Shown: positions 34,820 to 43,440 of the stretch, piece by piece
Layout: each line of letters opens with the position of its first letter
How positions within the stretch are numbered: the stretch's first letter is position 1
NCBI RefSeq assembly: GCF_009734445.1
Contig: NZ_CP046457.1
Span: 434,001 to 498,000, forward strand
Origin: Candidatus Syntrophocurvum alkaliphilum
GTDB lineage: Bacteria; Bacillota; Syntrophomonadia; Syntrophomonadales; Syntrophomonadaceae
Direction of reading: 5' to 3'
DNA length: 64,000 nt
Notes under the pieces: generated by a model
Told to the model about the DNA's origin: nothing
The model's database searches: none
What the model saw: only the letters and a program-made list of their open reading frames with translations
Translations under genes and position numbers: made by a program

Positions 34820-35698
34820 TTGAAAGATTATTTATTATTAGCAACTGACAAAGCAAAGCAAGTAAGGGTATTTATAGCAAAAACAACTAATTTAGTAGAT
34901 AAAGCTACTAAAAGACATAAAACATCAGCTACTGCATCAGCAGCGCTAGGTAGAGTTATAACAGCTGCTGCTATTATGGGCATTAGTGATCTAAAAAGTG
35001 AGAATAGTCGTCTAACTATTAGAGTTAATGGTAATGGCATTGCTGGTGCGGTTTTGGCAACAGCTGACAATAATGGTAATGTTCGTGGTTTAATATCAAA
35101 CCCTAGTGCAGATTTACCATCTATTTCTCCAGGAAAGTTAAATGTTGGTGGAATTATTGGTAAAGATGGTAAATTAGAGGTAATTAAAGATCTTGGAATG
35201 CAACAGCCTTTTGTTGGAAGTGTTGCTCTTGTTAATGGCGAAATAGGTGAAGATTTAGCTCATTATTACTTAATGTCTGAACAACTACCTTCTTTAGTAT
35301 CCCTTGGTGTACTTGTTGCCCCAGAATTAAGCATACAAGCTGCAGGTGGGTTAATTATACAAGCAATGCCTAATGCAGATGATGAATTATTGCGCACTAT
35401 TGAAGGCAATGTTCTTAAGATGGGGACTATTAGCAAATTTATAAATGAAAAAGAAGACTTAAAAAGTATACTTGATATAGTACTAGATGGTATTGAATAT
35501 GAAATAATTATTAAAGATAAACCACTTGCTTTTAGATGTGAGTGCAATAGAGAAAGATTACTATCAATTGTTGCAAGTATGCCTGAAAATGAAATAGAGG
35601 AAACATTTGAAGAGCAGGGTAAGCTAGAGATAAGTTGCAATTTTTGTAATGAAACTTACTTATTTACAAAGGATATTATCGAGGAGGCTAAAAAATAA
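34820..35698 (+). CDS. hslO: Redox-regulated chaperone Hsp33
   Basis: About 292 residues. A holdase activated by oxidation of a zinc-bound Cys cluster. I choose TTG 34820, 9 nt after AAAGGA, so the protein begins KDYLLLATDKAKQVRVF, the typical Hsp33 start; TTG 34802 has no site. The C-terminal CEC and CNFC motifs are the zinc/redox switch. Its presence indicates the anaerobe meets oxidative stress. Confidence 0.95.
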   Translation: MKDYLLLATDKAKQVRVFIAKTTNLVDKATKRHKTSATASAALGRVITAAAIMGISDLKSENSRLTIRVNGNGIAGAVLATADNNGNVRGLISNPSADLPSISPGKLNVGGIIGKDGKLEVIKDLGMQQPFVGSVALVNGEIGEDLAHYYLMSEQLPSLVSLGVLVAPELSIQAAGGLIIQAMPNADDELLRTIEGNVLKMGTISKFINEKEDLKSILDIVLDGIEYEIIIKDKPLAFRCECNRERLLSIVASMPENEIEETFEEQGKLEISCNFCNETYLFTKDIIEEAKK

Positions 35699-35728
35699 AG
35701 AGCCTTAGCATTTTACTACTAAGGCTCT
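35699..35728. terminator. Bidirectional terminator between hslO and rpmB
   Basis: AGAGCCTTAG and CTAAGGCTCT form a perfect 10-bp stem. On the minus strand the stem is followed by TTATTTTTT, a good tail for rpmB; on the plus strand the T content is weaker. Confidence 0.85.
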
Positions 35729-35734
35729 AGCATT

Positions 35735-35923
35735 TTATATAGCTCTTTGGACTTTGCCTGAACGTAGACAACGTGTGCAAACATAAATTTTCTTAGGTGT
35801 TTGTCCAACAACAACTTTGACCCGTTGTATATTTGGTTTCCATTGTCTGTTAGTTCTTATATGCGAATGGCTGTATTGTTTGCCAAATGATACACCTTTT
35901 TCACAAATTTCGCATTTTGCCAT
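35735..35923 (-). CDS. rpmB: 50S ribosomal protein L28
   Basis: 62 residues: AKCEICEKGVSFGKQYSHSH and YVCTRCLRSGKVQR. The two CxxC pairs make this the zinc-binding (C+) form of L28. It is monocistronic on the minus strand, next to asp23 and fakA on the plus strand, a very common Firmicute arrangement. An AGAGAGGGGG site precedes the ATG. Confidence 0.97.
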   Translation of the reverse strand: MAKCEICEKGVSFGKQYSHSHIRTNRQWKPNIQRVKVVVGQTPKKIYVCTRCLRSGKVQRAI

Positions 35924-35959
35924 GGCTTATGCCCCCTCTCTATTACAGTTGACTTTTAT

Positions 35960-35988
35960 ATTTTAGCAAATAGGGTATAAAAGGGCAA
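35960..35988 (-). promoter_or_regulatory. Promoter of rpmB
   Basis: Minus strand TTGCCC (35983-35988), 17-nt spacer, TAAAAT (35960-35965) with an upstream TGC, an extended -10. Confidence 0.65.
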
Positions 35989-36047
35989 GAAGAAGGAATA
36001 AATACTCTTTGAATAGAATTAAATTATATTAGCAAGGAGGAAATATA

Positions 36048-36413
36048 ATGTTTATAATTAAAAATAATGACCTAGGGGAAATCACTGTAGCTAAAGATGT
36101 TATAGAAACTATTGCTGGTTTAGCGACTATTGATTGTTATGGTCTTGTAGGTATGGTATCTCAAAACATTCAGACTGAATTAACGAGTATTTTAGGATTA
36201 GAATCTATTCGTAAGGGTGTTTCTGTACGTGATTCAGAGGATGGCTTAATAGTCGATGTATATGTTGTAGTCGGTTATGGTATTAAGATATCAGAAGTAG
36301 CCCATAACGTTATGCAAAAAGTAACATATGTACTCGAGAATAATGCAGGAGTATCAGTAGCTTCAGTAAATGTCAATGTTAAAGGGATAAGAGTAATAAA
36401 AGAAAATAAGTAG
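36048..36413 (+). CDS. Asp23/YloU-family alkaline shock protein
   Basis: 121 residues. Motifs ETIAGLATIDCYGLVGM and VDVYVVVGYGIKISEVAHNVM match the Asp23/YloU family, small cytoplasmic proteins often associated with the membrane and cell-envelope stress. AAGGAGG precedes the ATG. It lies 12 nt before fakA, as in Bacillus yloU-yloV. Molecular role poorly defined in any organism. Confidence 0.93.
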   Translation: MFIIKNNDLGEITVAKDVIETIAGLATIDCYGLVGMVSQNIQTELTSILGLESIRKGVSVRDSEDGLIVDVYVVVGYGIKISEVAHNVMQKVTYVLENNAGVSVASVNVNVKGIRVIKENK

Positions 36414-36425
36414 GAGGCAAAAAAC

Positions 36426-38057
36426 TTGAGTTTACAAAATATAACTGGCAACGATCTGGTGAGATTTGTCAAAGCCGGTTGCATAAGGTTAGAACACAAT
36501 AGAGATGAAATTGATTTACTTAATGTTTTTCCGGTACCAGATGGAGATACAGGTACGAATATGTATTTAACTCTATTGGCAGCTGTAAAAGAAGGTGAAA
36601 AGAATAGCACAGCTCCTCTAGGGAAGGTAGCAAAATCCATATCAATGGGTTCACTTATGGGAGCAAGAGGAAACTCAGGAGTTATATTATCTCAAGTATT
36701 TCGAGGAATAGTTAAAGTTTTAGAAGGGAAAGAAAAAGCTAATGCTCAAGATTTGGCAAACGCTCTTAAGGTGGGTTCTGAAACAGCCTATAAATCAGTA
36801 ATGAAGCCAGTAGAAGGGACTATTTTAACTGTAGTTAGGGAAGTTGCTCATGCTTGTGAAAGTTATGCGCGTACAGAATCAGATATAGTAGCTGTTCTTA
36901 TTAAGGGAGTAGAAGTTGGTTATAAAACTTTGGAAAAAACTCCTCAAATGTTACCGATTTTAAAAGAGGCTGGAGTTGTAGATGCTGGAGGACAAGGATT
37001 TTTATACTTTTTAGAGGGTGCAATTGAAGGATTAGCACAAGAAAAAGATATAAAGTTAGATACATATAAAGAAGTTAAAACTGAAGCAAAAGGAGATAAT
37101 AGCCTAAAAGAAATCGATATTGAATTTCAATACTGTACTGAACTTTTACTTAAAGGAAAAAAATTAAATACAGATGATATAAAAGATCATTTAAATCCCT
37201 TAGGTGATTCAATGATGGTTGTTGGCATGGAAGATATAGCTAAGGTTCATATTCATACTAATCATCCAGGTAAAGTTTTAGAAACATGCTTACAATGGGG
37301 ACAATTAAGTGATATAAAGATAAATAATATGATAGAGGAAGCCCATGAACATTTAAATAATGTAGAATCACAACAACCTGAACCACAACCTATTAATGAG
37401 AAGGAAATAGGTATAGTCGCAGTTGGGATAGGTGAGGGTATAGTTCAAATTTTAGAAAGCCTTGGTGTAGATAAAGTTGTACAAGGTGGTCAAACTATGA
37501 ATCCTAGTACAGAGGATTTACTCAATGCATGCGAACAAATTGAATCTAATAAAATCATAATTCTTCCTAATAACAGTAATATTATATTAGCAGCTGAGCA
37601 AGTAAAATACTTAACTGATAAAGAAATTGAAATTATACCTACAAAATCAATAATGCAGGCAATTACAGCTTTAATTGCTTATAACCCAGATGGAAGTATA
37701 GATGAAGTTGCGGAAAACATGAAAAAAGAAATTGAAGTTGTAAAATTTGCTGAAATAACTTATGCAGTTCGTGATACAACAATTAATAATCTAGATATAG
37801 TAGAAGGAGACATTATTGGCATTATAAATGGTGAAATATCAACAAAGGGTAGCGATATATCACAAACAATAAGTGATGTATTAGCAAAGATTGTAGATGA
37901 TGAAATCGAACTAATTACTATTATATATGGAGATAGTATAACGGAAGAAGAAGCAATAAAGGAAAAACAACAAATAGAAAGCACATATTCTGATTATGAA
38001 ATAGAAATGCATTATGGTGGGCAACCTCATTATCCTTTTTTATTAGCAGTAGAATAA
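36426..38057 (+). CDS. fakA: Fatty acid kinase subunit A (DAK-domain, YloV-like)
   Basis: 543 residues. The N-terminal DAK phosphatase-type kinase domain has VFPVPDGDTGTNMYLTL and GARGNSGVILSQVFRG, whose Asp residues bind Mg-ATP. The C-terminal half resembles the EDD/DegV-like region. FakA phosphorylates fatty acids presented by FakB (DegV proteins) so they can enter phospholipid via PlsX/PlsY; plsX is in this window at 50181. It starts at TTG 7 nt after TAGGAGG. No fakB is adjacent. Confidence 0.93.
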   Translation: MSLQNITGNDLVRFVKAGCIRLEHNRDEIDLLNVFPVPDGDTGTNMYLTLLAAVKEGEKNSTAPLGKVAKSISMGSLMGARGNSGVILSQVFRGIVKVLEGKEKANAQDLANALKVGSETAYKSVMKPVEGTILTVVREVAHACESYARTESDIVAVLIKGVEVGYKTLEKTPQMLPILKEAGVVDAGGQGFLYFLEGAIEGLAQEKDIKLDTYKEVKTEAKGDNSLKEIDIEFQYCTELLLKGKKLNTDDIKDHLNPLGDSMMVVGMEDIAKVHIHTNHPGKVLETCLQWGQLSDIKINNMIEEAHEHLNNVESQQPEPQPINEKEIGIVAVGIGEGIVQILESLGVDKVVQGGQTMNPSTEDLLNACEQIESNKIIILPNNSNIILAAEQVKYLTDKEIEIIPTKSIMQAITALIAYNPDGSIDEVAENMKKEIEVVKFAEITYAVRDTTINNLDIVEGDIIGIINGEISTKGSDISQTISDVLAKIVDDEIELITIIYGDSITEEEAIKEKQQIESTYSDYEIEMHYGGQPHYPFLLAVE

Positions 38058-38072
38058 TTATATCAAGTTTAA

Positions 38073-38099
38073 AAAAAGCGGGGTTATCCCGCTTTTTAT
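38073..38099 (+). terminator. Rho-independent terminator between fakA and recG
   Basis: AAAAAGCGGG pairs with CCCGCTTTTT around GTTAT. It ends just before the recG RBS, so it may be a partial terminator attenuating recG. Confidence 0.8.
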
Positions 38100-38119
38100 T
38101 GTATAAAGGGGAGAAAACA

Positions 38120-40156
38120 ATGGATAGGTTGTTTAGTGATATTCAATTTGTAAAGGGTGTTGGACCGAAGAAAAGTAAAGCATTACATAAATTAAATATA
38201 AAAACAGTTTTTGATATATTGTGGTACATGCCAAGGGATTATTTTAATCGCAGTAATGTGGAAAAAATAGTTGAAATTAATAATTATGATAATGTAAACA
38301 TAAAAGGTTTTGTCAAAAATACAAGCAGTACACGTACTTCACGTGGATTGAGTATTTTCAAAGCAATGATAACCGATAATTCAGGTTCAATTAATGCTAT
38401 TTGGTTTAATCAGGCACATCTTAGTAAAAAAATTAAATCAGGTGATGAATTATTTCTTAGTGGTAAAATTAAACATACTTATGGAGGTAAAGAGTTATTT
38501 GTAAATGAATACGAAATTATTTCAGATAGTGATATGGAAAATAAAATTTTACCTATTTACTCTTTAACAGAAGGGATATATCAAAATTTTTTAAGAAAAA
38601 TAATATTGCAAGTTCTTAATAATGAATTAAAAAATTATATTGATATATTTGATGAAAATACAAAGAATAAATATAAGCTTTGTGATATTCAATATGCATT
38701 TAAAAATATACATTATCCCGAAAGTAGAGAAGCATATATTAAAGCAAGAAGAAGACTAGCGTTTGAAGAATTATTCTTATATCAAGTAGGAATACATTCT
38801 TTAAATAAAAAGGCAAAGGTTGAAAATAATTATGTTGTACATAATGAAAAAACTAATTTAGTTAGTAAAGTATTAAATGAGTTGCCTTTTAACCTAACTA
38901 ATGGTCAAAAAAAGGTTTTAGATCAGATATTTTTAGATATGGAATCTCCCAAAGCAATGAATCGGTTATTACAAGGGGATGTTGGTTCAGGAAAAACTGT
39001 TGTAGCTGCTTTAGCCTTAACAAAAGCAGTTGCAAGCGGCTATCAAACAGCAATTATGGCACCTACTGAAATACTTGCAGAACAACACTATAAATCAATA
39101 TCAATGTTTTTAAGTTCAGATGTAGTAGTTGCATTGCTCACTGGCTCGACTCCTAATAATGAGAAAAAAATGATTTTAGAAGCATTGGATAAAGGTGATA
39201 TCGATGTATTAATAGGTACACATGCATTAATACAAAATAACGTAAATTTTAAAAATCTTGGATTAGTCATTATAGATGAACAACATAGATTTGGTGTTAA
39301 ACAAAGAGGGGCTTTGACTAAGAAAGGACAAACTTTAGATGTATTAATTATGACTGCTACACCAATTCCAAGAACTTTGGCATTAACTGTTTATGGGGAT
39401 TTAGAGGTTTCGATAATTGATGAACTACCACCTGGTCGCAAGCCTATAAAAACCATATATATTAAACGTGAATTTAGGAATCGAGCTTATAACTTTTTAA
39501 AAGAACAATTAAAAAAAGGATCTCAGGCATATGTAGTATGTCCACTTGTAGAAGAATCAGAATTACAAGAGTTAAAGGCAGTAACTACTTTATATGAAGA
39601 ATTAAAAGAAAAATTTAGTGAATATAAAATCGGTTTAATTCACGGAAGAATGCCTAGTAAGGAAAAAGAACTATTTATGAATCAATTTAAAAATGGCAGT
39701 TTTAAAATTTTAGTAGCAACAACTGTAATAGAAGTAGGTGTAGATATTCCTAATGCCTCAATAATGCTAATAGAACATGCTGAAAGATTTGGTTTATCAC
39801 AATTACATCAATTGCGAGGCAGAGTCGGTAGAGGGTCTAAACAATCGTTCTGTATACTGATTGGTGATCCTAAAAATGATGAAGCTTTAAAACGATTAAA
39901 AACCATGGAAAAAACTAGCAATGGGTTTGTATTAGCTCAAGAAGATTTGAGCTTAAGAGGTCCAGGTGATTTTCTAGGAGTTAGACAACATGGGTTAAAT
40001 GACTTAAAAGTTGCTAATCTAATATCAGATACTAAGATAATAGAAATAACTCGCAAACTAGTTAAGGAAAACCTTCAAACATATCAAAATTCAGAGATAA
40101 TATTAAAAATTATTAAACATAAATTTAAATTTTATGGAGATATAGTAAAAAACTAA
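38120..40156 (+). CDS. recG: ATP-dependent DNA helicase RecG
   Basis: 678 residues from ATG 38120, 7 nt after GGGGAG; an earlier in-frame start at 38099 lies in the terminator. The N-terminal wedge/OB domain (FVKGVGPKKSKAL) is followed by Walker A RLLQGDVGSGKTVVAALAL, DEQHRFG (DExH) and ATPIPRTLALTVYGD, then the second RecA fold ending LRGRVGRG. It remodels stalled replication forks. Confidence 0.97.
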   Translation: MDRLFSDIQFVKGVGPKKSKALHKLNIKTVFDILWYMPRDYFNRSNVEKIVEINNYDNVNIKGFVKNTSSTRTSRGLSIFKAMITDNSGSINAIWFNQAHLSKKIKSGDELFLSGKIKHTYGGKELFVNEYEIISDSDMENKILPIYSLTEGIYQNFLRKIILQVLNNELKNYIDIFDENTKNKYKLCDIQYAFKNIHYPESREAYIKARRRLAFEELFLYQVGIHSLNKKAKVENNYVVHNEKTNLVSKVLNELPFNLTNGQKKVLDQIFLDMESPKAMNRLLQGDVGSGKTVVAALALTKAVASGYQTAIMAPTEILAEQHYKSISMFLSSDVVVALLTGSTPNNEKKMILEALDKGDIDVLIGTHALIQNNVNFKNLGLVIIDEQHRFGVKQRGALTKKGQTLDVLIMTATPIPRTLALTVYGDLEVSIIDELPPGRKPIKTIYIKREFRNRAYNFLKEQLKKGSQAYVVCPLVEESELQELKAVTTLYEELKEKFSEYKIGLIHGRMPSKEKELFMNQFKNGSFKILVATTVIEVGVDIPNASIMLIEHAERFGLSQLHQLRGRVGRGSKQSFCILIGDPKNDEALKRLKTMEKTSNGFVLAQEDLSLRGPGDFLGVRQHGLNDLKVANLISDTKIIEITRKLVKENLQTYQNSEIILKIIKHKFKFYGDIVKN

Positions 40157-40252
40157 AAATTTATATGTTTACATGCCATAAAAGCATCAACTTGTCATAA
40201 TAAAAAACGCTAAAGAAAGCATCCTAATATTATGAAAGGAGGTGCACTTTTT

Positions 40253-40357
40253 ATGGCTAAAAAACAAAAACAAAATAAAAAGAAAAATCAAGATAATAAT
40301 ATAGAAAACAAACAAAACAATAAAAATAATAATAAAGATAAAAATGAATTGAAATAA
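40253..40357 (+). CDS. Small Lys/Asn/Gln-rich protein, 34 residues
   Basis: ATG 40253 lies 7 nt after a near-perfect GAAAGGAGGTG site; the frame runs 34 codons and stops just before a strong terminator. The product is almost wholly Lys, Asn, Gln, Asp and Glu (begins AKKQKQNKKKNQDNN), very hydrophilic and basic. With its own RBS and terminator, 150 nt before a spore protein gene, it could be a minor spore-core protein. No family recognised; low complexity makes homology hard to judge. Confidence 0.6.
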   Translation: MAKKQKQNKKKNQDNNIENKQNNKNNNKDKNELK

Positions 40358-40374
40358 TTAAAGTAATTATAAAT

Positions 40375-40405
40375 AAAGAACTGCAGGAGTTCCTGCAGTT
40401 CTTTT
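40375..40405 (+). terminator. Rho-independent terminator after the small basic protein
   Basis: AAAGAACTGCAGGA pairs perfectly with TCCTGCAGTTCTTT around two bases, ending in TTTTT. Confidence 0.92.
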
Positions 40406-40509
40406 TATAGATGTACTTAGAAAGAACTTAAAACTATTGAAAATACTTCTAGGATATTAGTTTAATATCAGGTAAAAATAAGACTACACAAAAAAAGGAG
40501 GTGAAAAAA

Positions 40510-40794
40510 ATGGCTCAACAACAAAACCAAATTTTAGTACCTCAAGCAAAAGCAGCAATGGATCAATTTAAGTATGAAGCAGCTCAAGAAGTTGGAGTAA
40601 ACCTAAAGCAAGGTTACAATGGTGACTTAACTTCTCGCCAAGCTGGTAGTATTGGTGGACAAATGGTTAAGAAAATGGTTTATGCATATCAGCAAAACCA
40701 AGTTGGTGGTCAAGGACAACAAATGCAACAAGATGTAAATCAAATAAAGCAACAAAATCAACAATCTCAACAACAACAAGGCCAAATGCAATAA
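40510..40794 (+). CDS. Alpha/beta-type small acid-soluble spore protein with Gln-rich tail
   Basis: 94 residues from ATG 40510, 7 nt after AGGAGGTG. It coats and protects DNA in spores. The core has KYEAAQEVGV, the Gpr cleavage region, and LTSRQAGSIGGQMVKKM, the DNA-binding region. Most relatives have Ile or Phe after the Glu at the cleavage site, where this has Ala. After about residue 65 the tail is nearly all Gln, Asn and Gly, longer than in usual SASPs of 60-75 residues. The protease gene gpr follows on the opposite strand. Confidence 0.93.
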   Translation: MAQQQNQILVPQAKAAMDQFKYEAAQEVGVNLKQGYNGDLTSRQAGSIGGQMVKKMVYAYQQNQVGGQGQQMQQDVNQIKQQNQQSQQQQGQMQ

Positions 40795-40830
40795 TTCTTA
40801 AAAAGTAACATCTAATCATTCTATTAGAGG

Positions 40831-40860
40831 ACAAGCGGATGGGCAACGATATCCGCTTGT
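40831..40860 (+). terminator. Hairpin after the SASP gene (weak terminator)
   Basis: ACAAGCGGAT and ATCCGCTTGT form a 10-bp stem 37 nt after the stop. Only a short T content follows, so termination may be weak. Confidence 0.5.
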
Positions 40861-40961
40861 TGTCACGTCAACTATAATTTATATTCACCAAATAAGTTAG
40901 ATTATTAACTTACCATTAATCAGTCACTCACAATCTCTTTTTCACATTTTCAAGAAAAAAA

Positions 40962-41091
40962 TTGATCTGCTGCAAAAAGTAACTAAAACTTAAGGCTGAG
41001 CTAACTTGTTTATTTAAGTCCTTAAGTAGCCAGGCATGGTGCATACTCAGCCGATTTCATAGTCTAAGATTAGCTTTTTGCAGTGAAATCA
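40962..41091. repeat. MITE-like repeat, short copy B
   Basis: About 130 bp. The ends are inverted: TTGATCTGCTGCAAAAAG at the left and CTTTTTGCAGTGAAATCAA at the right. It shares with copy A (6390-6604) the blocks CTTAAGGCTGAGC, TTGTTTAT, GGTGCATA and TTTCATAGTCTAAG, in the same order, but lacks the middle part. It contains no ORF. It fills most of the gap between the SASP gene and gpr. Confidence 0.75.
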
Positions 41092-41108
41092 AAATTTTAT
41101 TAAAATTA

Positions 41109-42065
41109 TTAAATTGCATATAATTCTAGTTGTTCAGTTGAAATACCAGGGAAAAGGAAATGTCCTACCCCCATTGCCATAATTCTAGAGGTGTTTTCTA
41201 CAATATCATCAATTTCTTTTGGAGTAACGGATAAACTACCGCCAAAATGAGAAAGTGTAGTTTTTATTGCTTCTGTAGATTGGTTTTCATTATACATTGC
41301 TCCTGAATCTAAGCAAAAGTTTTTTATAGCTTGATTTGCTATTACAGCTGCATTTACTATTGTTGGACAACCAATTGCAATAACAGGTACCCCTAAGCCT
41401 TCTTGATTTAAAGCATGTCTATTATTACCAATACCGGCTCCAGGTTGAATACCTGTATTTGACATTTGTATCGTAGTTCCAATACGGTCAACATTTTGGG
41501 CAGCTAGCGCATCAACTACAACTATCATTGCAGGATTTACTTTTTCTACTATGCCTTTAATAACTTCGAATGTTTCTAACCCCGTAACTCCTAATACACC
41601 TGGTGCAATACCACAACTTGGACGCATTCCTTCAACTAAAGCTTGGGGAGCGTATTGATGGTAATGTCTAGTTATAGGGCTATATTCAATAAATTTTGGA
41701 CCGAGTGCATCAGGAGTTGCATGCCAGTTCCCTAAACCAACTAATAGTATGGTACTATCTGGAGCAATATTTGGTACCATGTTAGTTAGACTTTTACTCA
41801 TAGCCGTAATAATTTCTTCCTTAACATAAGGATTATTAATTTTTAATGGTGGTGATTCTATTGTTACATAAGTACCCATAGGTTTACCCATAACACTTGC
41901 AGCTTCTTCATTCATTATTGTTATAGTAGTTATATCTATATTTTCCAAATTTTCTACTTCTTCTTCTACTCCAGATACTTCTATATTACTTTTACCGCGC
42001 ACTATATCCCTAGCTTCAACTGCTAAGTCAACATTTAAACTAAAATAATTCAAAAAATCATTCAT
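41109..42065 (-). CDS. gpr: Germination protease (spore protease)
   Basis: 318 residues. It degrades SASPs during spore germination after self-processing. Conserved regions VGLGNWHATPDALGPK, GIAPGVLGVTGLETFEV and VVDALAAQNVDRIGTTIQ are clear. N-terminal LAVEARDI is near the self-cleavage region. An AAGGGAGGAAA site precedes the ATG. It faces the SASP gene at 40510, its likely substrate; the two are convergent with copy B of the repeat between them. Confidence 0.96.
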   Translation of the reverse strand: MNDFLNYFSLNVDLAVEARDIVRGKSNIEVSGVEEEVENLENIDITTITIMNEEAASVMGKPMGTYVTIESPPLKINNPYVKEEIITAMSKSLTNMVPNIAPDSTILLVGLGNWHATPDALGPKFIEYSPITRHYHQYAPQALVEGMRPSCGIAPGVLGVTGLETFEVIKGIVEKVNPAMIVVVDALAAQNVDRIGTTIQMSNTGIQPGAGIGNNRHALNQEGLGVPVIAIGCPTIVNAAVIANQAIKNFCLDSGAMYNENQSTEAIKTTLSHFGGSLSVTPKEIDDIVENTSRIMAMGVGHFLFPGISTEQLELYAI

Positions 42066-42190
42066 CTTTATTTCCTCCCTTTTTTATTAGTTTATTGTTA
42101 AAGGTAACATCCTTTTACAAATTGATCAGCATTTGGATATATTATTAGATTTAGATTAGGATAATATACGCTATATTTTTTAATAAAATT

Positions 42191-42279
42191 AAAATGGCGA
42201 CCGAAGTCGCCATTTTGGGGAGAGGAGAATTTTGTAAAGTTGTTGGGGAGGGTTTGTTTACCAGATTTTTATCTGGTAA
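42191..42279. other. Two hairpins in the gpr-rsmD gap
   Basis: AAAATGGCGAC/GTCGCCATTTT around CGAA (42191-42216) and TTACCAGA/TCTGGTAA (42258-42279), separated by a G-rich stretch with GGGGAGAGGAG and GGGGAGGG. No ORF is present. They may be part of a small RNA or leader of rsmD. The rest of the 335-bp gap (42066-42400) is AT-rich; a TATAAT at 42337-42342 may be the -10 of rsmD. Confidence 0.45.
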
Positions 42280-42400
42280 TTATATCATTGCCTGTAGACA
42301 AAATTTATATACATTTTTTTAAAAATTTTTTTTTGTTATAATTATATTCAATAAAAGGTAAAAAGATATAATTATAGAAATTTTAAAGGAGAATATAAGC

Positions 42401-42961
42401 TTGAGAGTTATTGCAGGAAATGCTAAAGGTAGAAAACTAAAATCACCTCCATGTTTTAATACGCGTCCAATTACAGATAGAATAAAGGAAGCATTGTTTA
42501 ATACATTATCAAACTCGGTTAAAGATGCTTTTTTCCTAGATTTGTTTGCTGGTAGTGGGAGTGTAGGTATAGAAGCTTTAAGTAGAGGTGCAAGTAAAGT
42601 TGTGTTTATTGACAATGATATAAATTCTATAAAGATAATTAATAAGAACTTAATTAATTGCAATTTTGTTGATGGATTCGAAGTTTATAGACAAGATGTT
42701 TTAAAAGCTATAAAGATTTTATGTAAACGCAATTTACTCTTTGATATTATTTATATTGATCCTCCTTTTACAAATGAAAAAATATTTTCACAAGTAATGA
42801 ATGAAATTTCGAAATATAATCTACTTAATAAGAATGGTCAAATAATTATTAGAATACCTAAAAGTCTAGTTTTAAGCAGTGAATTTTATAATCTTAAATT
42901 ATATAGAGAAAAAAACTATGGGGAGTCTACCTTGAAATATTATGAATTAAGTGAAAGTTAG
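42401..42961 (+). CDS. rsmD: 16S rRNA guanine-N2 methyltransferase RsmD
   Basis: 186 residues. It methylates G966 of 16S rRNA. RVIAGNAKGRKLKSPP starts the protein; TRPITDRIKEALFN, FLDLFAGSGSVGIEALSRGA (SAM site) and the catalytic IIYIDPPF follow. TTG start about 10 nt after AAAGGAG. The usual partner coaD does not follow it here. Confidence 0.95.
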   Translation: MRVIAGNAKGRKLKSPPCFNTRPITDRIKEALFNTLSNSVKDAFFLDLFAGSGSVGIEALSRGASKVVFIDNDINSIKIINKNLINCNFVDGFEVYRQDVLKAIKILCKRNLLFDIIYIDPPFTNEKIFSQVMNEISKYNLLNKNGQIIIRIPKSLVLSSEFYNLKLYREKNYGESTLKYYELSES

Positions 42962-42972
42962 GGAGGAAAAAT

Positions 42973-43440
42973 ATGATGGAAATATATAGTATACTTGATG
43001 AATTAGAGCATATTATCAAAGAAAGCAAAAAAGTGCCATTTTCTAATTCATTTGTTGTAATTGACAGTAATAATTTTTTAGACAGACTAGATAAAATTAG
43101 AGCAGTATTGCCTGAGGAATTAGAAATTGCCAAAAACATTATAACTGAAAAGGATAAAATAGTCGAAGAAGCTTGTGCAGAGGCAGAAACATTTATTGAG
43201 GAACATAAGGATAAAGCAGCAAAATTAATAGATAATAATGAGATAACACATAACGCAATGGTAGTTGCTGAAGATGTAGTCAATAAAGCAGAGATAACGG
43301 CTACAGAAATCAGAAGAGAGGCTAATGAGTATGCAGACGATGTATTAAAACATATTGAAATAGTTTTACAAAAAGGGTTAGATACAGTAAGTGAAGGTAG
43401 AAATGAATTGAAAAATGCTATTGATAATAATGATGTTTAG
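42973..43440 (+). CDS. Coiled-coil protein of unknown function (DivIVA/ATPase-subunit-like)
   Basis: 155 residues, highly helical and acidic. A long charged helix occupies about residues 45-150, with Ala/Glu/Lys-rich heptads (for example VEEACAEAETFIEEHKDK and VVNKAEITATEIRREA). No signal peptide or membrane segment. Proteins of this look occur in Clostridia between rsmD/coaD and ylbJ and are often labelled ATPase by resemblance to ATP synthase b subunits. A structural role near the division or spore membrane is possible. It converges with ylbJ by a 4-nt overlap. Confidence 0.7.
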   Translation: MMEIYSILDELEHIIKESKKVPFSNSFVVIDSNNFLDRLDKIRAVLPEELEIAKNIITEKDKIVEEACAEAETFIEEHKDKAAKLIDNNEITHNAMVVAEDVVNKAEITATEIRREANEYADDVLKHIEIVLQKGLDTVSEGRNELKNAIDNNDV

